A stretch of DNA of 64,000 nt from Microbacterium sp. CSI-V (GTDB taxonomy: Bacteria > Actinomycetota > Actinomycetes > Actinomycetales > Microbacteriaceae), in contig NZ_MTQM01000009.1 in NCBI RefSeq assembly GCF_001984105.1, forward strand, positions 992,001 to 1,056,000, given 5' to 3'. The position numbers and the translations under genes are program-made. The notes below the pieces were generated by a model. That model did no database searches. It was not told the origin of the DNA and was given only the letters and a program-made list of their open reading frames with translations. Positions 59,785 through 64,000 of the stretch are shown piece by piece. The first letter of the stretch is position 1; each line of letters starts with the position of its first letter.

Positions 59785-61335
59785 TCATCGGGCGAGGCGG
59801 CGGCCCCGACGGGCGCTGGCGGGGGCGTCGATCGAGAGCGTCTCACCGCGGAAGAACGCCGGCCGGCGGAAGTACTGCACCACCATGATGACCGCGCCGA
59901 GCACGATGATGGTCACGCCGAGGACGAACACCAGACCGACGCCGCCGACCTCCGAGCCGCTGCCGTACTCGGGGTTCATGCTGTCGATCAGCGTCGTGAC
60001 GAAGATCACGGCGAGGATGACGCCGCCCACGAGCGGGAACAGCAGGGTGAAGAAGACGTTGCGCACCGAGTCGAACCACTGCTTGCGGAAGTACCAGACG
60101 CACGCGAAGGCCGTCAGCCCGTAGTAGAAGCAGATCATGATGCCTAGGGTCAGGATTGTGTCCGACAGGACGTTGACGCTCACCACCCGCATCACGGCGT
60201 AGAAACCGGCGGCGACGATCGCCGACACGATCGTGGCGTAGCCCGGGGTGAAGAAGCGCGGGCTGACCGCGGCGAACTTCGGCGGCAGCGCGCCGTAGTG
60301 CCCCATGGCGAGCAGGGTGCGGGCAGGGCCGACGAACGTGGACTGCAGCGAGGATGCCGAGCTGGTGAGCACCGCGAGCGAGACGAACGCGGCGAAGGGC
60401 CCCAGGATGGGTCCGGCGAGCGCGAAGAAGGCGTTGTCCTGGATGTCGGCGTTGCCGAGGCCGAACTCGCCGTCGCCGATGCCGGCGAACATGATCATCG
60501 ACACCGCCAGCAGCAGGTACAGGGAGACGATCGTGACGACCGTGATGGTCGCGGCGCGCCCCGGCGTCTTCTCGGGATCCTTGGTCTCCTCGTTCATCGT
60601 GAGGGTGACGTCCCACCCCCAGAAGATGAAGATCGACAGCGAGACGCCCGCGGCGAAGGCGCTGAACGACGACACCGCGAACGGGTTGAACCACGACCAG
60701 TCGAACGGCGTCGGGTCGTAGGCATCCCCTCCGAGGACGTGCGCGACGGCGACCGCGGCGAAGGCGACGAGCACGATCACCTGGAACCCGACGAGCACGT
60801 ACTGCAGCTTCTGCGTCGTCTGCATGTCGCGGTACGACACCACGGTGGCCCCGAGCACGAACAGCAGGCAGACGACGATGTTGACGGGCAGATTGGATGC
60901 CAGGTCGGCGATGCCCGGTTGCCCCGTGAGCTGCGAGATGAGCAGGAACAGGAAGTCGACGGCGATGCCGGCGAGGTTCGACAGGACGATGACGGTCGCG
61001 GCGATGAGTCCCCAGCCGGCCATCCAGCCGATCCAGGGCCCGAACGCCCGGGCGGCCCACGTGAACGAGGTACCCGAGTCGGGCATGCGGTTGTTGAGCT
61101 CGCGGTAGCCGAAGGCGACCAGCAGCATCGGGATGAATCCGACGAGGATGATCGCCGGGACCTGCACGCCCACGGCCCCGACGGTGGGGCCGATCGCGGC
61201 GGTGAAGGTGTAAGCGGGGGCGATGCAGGAGATGCCGATGACGACGGCGCCGAGCAGGCCGATCGTGCCGGCGCTCAGACCCTTCTTCGACAGGCCGCCG
61301 GCGTCGCTGCCGGTGGCGGGTGCGGGAGCGGTCAT
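59785..61335 (-). CDS. APC-family amino-acid/polyamine permease
   Basis: A 516-residue membrane permease with about 12 helices. LLGAVVIGISCIAPAYTFTA, DSGTSFTWAARAFGPWIGWM, FIFWGWDVTLTMNEETKDPE and SSASSLQSTFVGPARTLLAM are typical APC-superfamily features, close to putrescine importers (PuuP-like) and GABA permeases. The ATG at 61335 overlaps the stop of the stress-protein gene (ATGA) and follows GGAAGGACC. Gene context makes putrescine the most likely substrate. Confidence 0.9.
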   Translation of the reverse strand: MTAPAPATGSDAGGLSKKGLSAGTIGLLGAVVIGISCIAPAYTFTAAIGPTVGAVGVQVPAIILVGFIPMLLVAFGYRELNNRMPDSGTSFTWAARAFGPWIGWMAGWGLIAATVIVLSNLAGIAVDFLFLLISQLTGQPGIADLASNLPVNIVVCLLFVLGATVVSYRDMQTTQKLQYVLVGFQVIVLVAFAAVAVAHVLGGDAYDPTPFDWSWFNPFAVSSFSAFAAGVSLSIFIFWGWDVTLTMNEETKDPEKTPGRAATITVVTIVSLYLLLAVSMIMFAGIGDGEFGLGNADIQDNAFFALAGPILGPFAAFVSLAVLTSSASSLQSTFVGPARTLLAMGHYGALPPKFAAVSPRFFTPGYATIVSAIVAAGFYAVMRVVSVNVLSDTILTLGIMICFYYGLTAFACVWYFRKQWFDSVRNVFFTLLFPLVGGVILAVIFVTTLIDSMNPEYGSGSEVGGVGLVFVLGVTIIVLGAVIMVVQYFRRPAFFRGETLSIDAPASARRGRRLAR

Positions 61336-62231
61336 GGCCGCGGTCCTTCCGAGGCGGAGACGTCGGCACGACTGCGTGGCACGACGACGAGGGGGACGGG
61401 GAGTTCGTGCAGCATCTTCGCCGCGGTCGAACCGAGGAACAGGCGGCGGGGCTGCGCGAGGCGGCTGCTGCCGACCATGACGAGCTCGGCGGGATCCCAG
61501 GGGAGGTCGCGCACGGCCTCCTCGATGCTGTCGCCGTCGGCGACCACGACCTCGGCGGCGACGTCGGTGGGCAGCTCGACCCGGGCCTGCGACAGCACCT
61601 CTTCGGCGTGCCGGGCACCGGCGATGCGGATCGCTCCGGTCTCGAGTCCGGGCGGCAGGTCGACGGTCACGAGCGACAGCAGGCGCAGGGGCACGGATGC
61701 CGCGGCCGAGAGCGCGATGCTCTCCTCGCGCAGCACGTCGGCGCCGGGGCGGCTGCCGATCGCGGCCGTGACCCGGCTGATGCCGATCGCGGGGTCGACG
61801 CGCCGCGAGCCCTCGGGCGCCAGCACCACGGGCACGTCCGACGAGTGCAGCAGCTCGGACGCGACCGTCCCGAGCCGGTGCCGCCCGCGGAGGCCCCCGT
61901 TGGCCGCGCCGACCACGATGTAGCCGGCTCCGATCTCGTCGGCGAAGCCCACCAGGCCTTCGGCGAACGAATCGGCGTGCCGGACGTGCTCGCGGTGGGG
62001 CACGGCATCCCCGATCGTGCCGGCCGCCTCGCCGAGCCAGCGCTCGGCCTGCTCTGCCACGAGCCGCGCGTACGCGGCATCCGGGGGCGTGATCACGCTG
62101 CGCGCGTCGTCGGGGAGGACGAGCGCGACCTCGAGCGACGCCCCGATCGCCCGGGCCAACCGGATGCCGAGCGCGAGCGCGTCGGCGCCGGTGTCGGTCG
62201 CGGTGTACCCCACGACCACCGGGGCGGTCAT
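61332..62231 (-). CDS. Universal stress protein, two tandem Usp domains
   Basis: A 299-residue protein made of two Usp folds. The first (residues 1-145) starts VVVGYTATDTGADALALGIR and ends VVGAANGGLRGRHRLGTVAS; the second (about 150-299) has MVGSSRLAQPRRLFLGSTAA. The G-x2-G-x9-GS nucleotide loop is partial in both, so ATP binding is uncertain. Overlaps with puo and the permease gene show that it is a true member of the putrescine operon, perhaps regulating the transporter. Confidence 0.9.
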   Translation of the reverse strand: MTAPVVVGYTATDTGADALALGIRLARAIGASLEVALVLPDDARSVITPPDAAYARLVAEQAERWLGEAAGTIGDAVPHREHVRHADSFAEGLVGFADEIGAGYIVVGAANGGLRGRHRLGTVASELLHSSDVPVVLAPEGSRRVDPAIGISRVTAAIGSRPGADVLREESIALSAAASVPLRLLSLVTVDLPPGLETGAIRIAGARHAEEVLSQARVELPTDVAAEVVVADGDSIEEAVRDLPWDPAELVMVGSSRLAQPRRLFLGSTAAKMLHELPVPLVVVPRSRADVSASEGPRP

Positions 62232-63685
62232 CCGCGGGCCCGTTCGAGGATCTCGTCGGCGGCCCGGTGACCCTGGCGGATCGCGCCGTCGACGTGCTGG
62301 TAGCCGGCACCCGCCATGTCGCTGCACGCGAGGTGGATGGGGCCGACGGGCTCGCGCAGGTCGGCGCCGTAGCGCTGCAGACCGCCGAGGTCGAAGCTCG
62401 CGGCGTAGGCGCCGCGCGTCCACTCCTCGCTGCCCCAGTCGCTCTCGTAGTAGACGACGGGGTTCTTCGCCTCGGGGCCGTAGTAGTGCGAGAGCGATTC
62501 GAGGATGCGCTCCTTGCGCTCCTCGGCGCTCACGCGGAAGAGGTCGTCGGCGTTCTGGTCCGAGACGAACCCGACCAGCGTGCCCCGCTCGTCGCCGTGG
62601 TTGGTGTTGTCGTACGCCTCGTGCGAGAGCTCGTACGGGCTGAACGCGGTGCCCGACAGACCCTGCTCGCGCCAGAACGGGCGGTCGTAGACGGCGTGCA
62701 CCTTGATGACGAAGCCCATCGAGATGTGCTGGTGCATCTGGTGCTGGAGGCGCGGCAGCGGCGGGTCGAACGAGATGCGGGGGTACAGCACGGGGGCGAG
62801 CGCGAGGATCGCGAAGCGGGCGCGCACGGTCACGTCGTCGGTGGTCACGGTGACCCCCGTCGAGGACTTCGCGGCCTCGACGCGGGCGGTCAGCGCGCGC
62901 AGGTCGTCGACGCGGCGTCCGGTCACCGCATCCGCGGGGCGGTCCGCGGCGGCGGATTCCGGACCCCAGACGATGCGGCGCACCGGCTGGTTCAGGAGCA
63001 CGTCGTCGCCCAGACGCTCGGCGAGGAGCTCCGGAACCTGCTGCAGGCCGCCGACCACGCGCTTGTCGAGGATGAAGTCGGCGTCGACGAGGTGCGAGTA
63101 GGAGCCGGCGGAGGCCGCCATGAGCAGCGACTGCAGGAGCGAGAACGTGTGCGTCGGCTTGGTGAGCATCGCGGAGCCCGTGGCGAAGGCGAGGTTTCGC
63201 ACGGCCTCGTCGTCGTCGGTCTGCGCGCGCAGCCACGCGTCCCACGAGATCGTGTCCCACTCGGCGGCGTTCGGGTGCTCCCACGGCTTGTCGGGGTCGA
63301 TCTCGGCGACCATGGCATCCAGTCGCGCCGTGATCTCGTCGATGGCCCGCTCGGTCTCGGGCGCGACCGGGAACATCTCCCCGGTGAAGCGCTTCGCGAC
63401 ACCGTCCGGTCCGACGTAGACGCTGTCGCCCTCGCGGTAGCGGCTGTAGGTCGACAGGCCGAGGTCGGCCACGGTGTCGATGAGCGCCTGCTGGTCGGGC
63501 GAGACCCACTGGCCGCCGAGCTCGAGCATGGCTCCCTCGACGACGTCGGTCCAGAGGCGCCCGCCGACGCGGTCGCGCGCTTCGAGCACGACGACCGACA
63601 GTCCGGCCTTGCGCAGATCGTTCGCGGCGGTCAGGCCTGCGGCCCCCGCACCGATGACGACGACGTCACGCGTGATCTCGTCCAT
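62228..63685 (-). CDS. puo: Flavin amine oxidase, putrescine oxidase-like
   Basis: A 485-residue FAD-dependent amine oxidase. DVVVIGAGAAGLTAANDLRK is the dinucleotide motif, then VVLEARDRVGGRLWTDVVEG, LGGQWVSPDQQALIDTV and HLVDADFILDKRVVGGLQQV, which closely follow the putrescine oxidases of Kocuria and Rhodococcus. GPIHLACSDMAGAGYQHVDG is the C-terminal FAD contact. It would convert putrescine to 4-aminobutanal with oxygen, giving hydrogen peroxide and ammonia. It overlaps the stress-protein gene by four bases. Confidence 0.9.
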   Translation of the reverse strand: MDEITRDVVVIGAGAAGLTAANDLRKAGLSVVVLEARDRVGGRLWTDVVEGAMLELGGQWVSPDQQALIDTVADLGLSTYSRYREGDSVYVGPDGVAKRFTGEMFPVAPETERAIDEITARLDAMVAEIDPDKPWEHPNAAEWDTISWDAWLRAQTDDDEAVRNLAFATGSAMLTKPTHTFSLLQSLLMAASAGSYSHLVDADFILDKRVVGGLQQVPELLAERLGDDVLLNQPVRRIVWGPESAAADRPADAVTGRRVDDLRALTARVEAAKSSTGVTVTTDDVTVRARFAILALAPVLYPRISFDPPLPRLQHQMHQHISMGFVIKVHAVYDRPFWREQGLSGTAFSPYELSHEAYDNTNHGDERGTLVGFVSDQNADDLFRVSAEERKERILESLSHYYGPEAKNPVVYYESDWGSEEWTRGAYAASFDLGGLQRYGADLREPVGPIHLACSDMAGAGYQHVDGAIRQGHRAADEILERARG

Positions 63686-63727
63686 GAAATCTTCTCTCTC
63701 TGCTCCGTGACCCGGGATGGTGCGAAC

Positions 63728-63764
63728 GAGGGGGTGGCTCGTTCGGGTCGTATGCCACCCCCTC
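63728..63764 (-). other. Hairpin between gabT and puo
   Basis: GAGGGGGTGGC/GCCACCCCCTC (63728-63738, 63754-63764), a perfect 11-base stem with a 15-base loop, between the two genes of the same strand. It may partly terminate after gabT or adjust expression of the downstream genes. Confidence 0.65.
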
Positions 63765-63776
63765 GGGTTGTGATGC

Positions 63777-64000
63777 TCAGTGGCGCGCGAGCGCTCCGGC
63801 CACGACGTCGAGACCCTCGTTGAGCAGGTCGTCGCCGATGGACAGGGGCGGGAGGAACCGGATGACGTTGCCGTACGTGCCGCACGTGAGCACGATCACG
63901 CCCTCGGCGATCGCGGCCTTCGCCACGGCCGAGGTGAGGGCCGCGTCGGGGGCGCCGGTGGCGGGGTCGACGAACTCGGCCGCGATCATCGCACCGTGTC
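63777..64000 (-). CDS. gabT: 4-aminobutyrate aminotransferase, C-terminal part
   Basis: The last 74 residues of a class III aminotransferase; the frame is open to the window edge. GAMIAAEFVDPATGAPDAAL and VLTCGTYGNVIRFLPPLSIG are the characteristic end of GabT, which transfers the amino group of GABA to 2-oxoglutarate to give succinate semialdehyde. It is first of the visible putrescine genes, 91 bases before puo on the same strand. The PLP lysine region lies outside the window. Confidence 0.88.
   Translation of the reverse strand, partial: HGAMIAAEFVDPATGAPDAALTSAVAKAAIAEGVIVLTCGTYGNVIRFLPPLSIGDDLLNEGLDVVAGALARH

Overview
The window looks like a piece of the chromosome of a high-GC actinobacterium of the family Microbacteriaceae, probably Microbacterium or a close relative. 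The evidence is GC-rich coding sequence throughout, many GTG starts, chains of 4-base stop/start overlaps (ATGA or GTGA), an actinobacterial gene set (cydABDC, DUF3105/DUF305, a NusG with a long acidic N-terminus, a DUF2690 membrane regulator) and a very frequent heptamer GGATGCC/GGCATCC. I see no prophage, transposase, rRNA or CRISPR array. One tRNA gene (Trp) is present.

Layout. 1-1952: end of an ABC ATPase, two small unknown genes and a PadR regulator. 2043-7883: cytochrome bd oxidase operon cydABDC behind a perfect palindrome. 7876-9614: a divergent pair, an FHA/helix-turn-helix protein and a membrane-bound HTH-DUF2690 protein. 9634-18255: molybdate and molybdenum-cofactor region, with modABC and a small HTH-Mop protein on the minus strand, moaA-moeB-moeA-moaC-moaD on the plus strand, and moaE-mog on the minus strand. 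18265-31898: an SDR-DUF2867 protein, a two-component pair, a GAP-family membrane protein, a carboxylesterase, a ProP-like symporter between two matching hairpins, a HerA-like ATPase, a PAP2 phosphatase, a Bcr-type drug exporter and the DUF3105-DUF305 pair. 31967-36996: sugar ABC transporter and its LacI regulator with two near-identical operators. 37050-41630: a 1526-residue secreted nuclease/5'-nucleotidase with a sortase-type end. 41857-43042: rplL, rplJ and an attenuator-bearing leader. 43113-44365: a DUF559-type nuclease gene between two hairpins. 44472-53827: YqaJ-like nuclease, MFS exporter with a MarR regulator and two operators, oxidoreductase, ArgP/LysE, acylphosphatase, nitronate monooxygenase and an amino-acid (cystine-type) ABC transporter. 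54039-58211: rplA, rplK, a second hairpin-bounded DUF559 nuclease cassette, nusG, secE, tRNA-Trp. 58385-64000: a putrescine-to-succinate operon (gabT fragment, putrescine oxidase, universal stress protein, APC permease, aldehyde dehydrogenase).

How the parts work together. The Mod transporter feeds molybdate to the Moa/Moe enzymes, although no molybdoenzyme lies in the window. The sugar transporter has no ATPase of its own and probably borrows a shared one. The putrescine operon holds uptake, oxidation and the aldehyde and GABA steps as one overlapping unit. The ribosomal and elongation genes keep the usual secE-nusG ... rplK-rplA order but are interrupted.

The most unusual signals are (1) GGATGCC/GGCATCC, about 110 copies by hand count against about 15 expected from base composition, often paired inside terminators as uptake sequences are in Neisseria and Haemophilus; and (2) three genes, two of them PD-(D/E)XK nucleases, each bracketed by its own private pair of 66-70 base hairpins. 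One of these cassettes is wedged between nusG and rplK.
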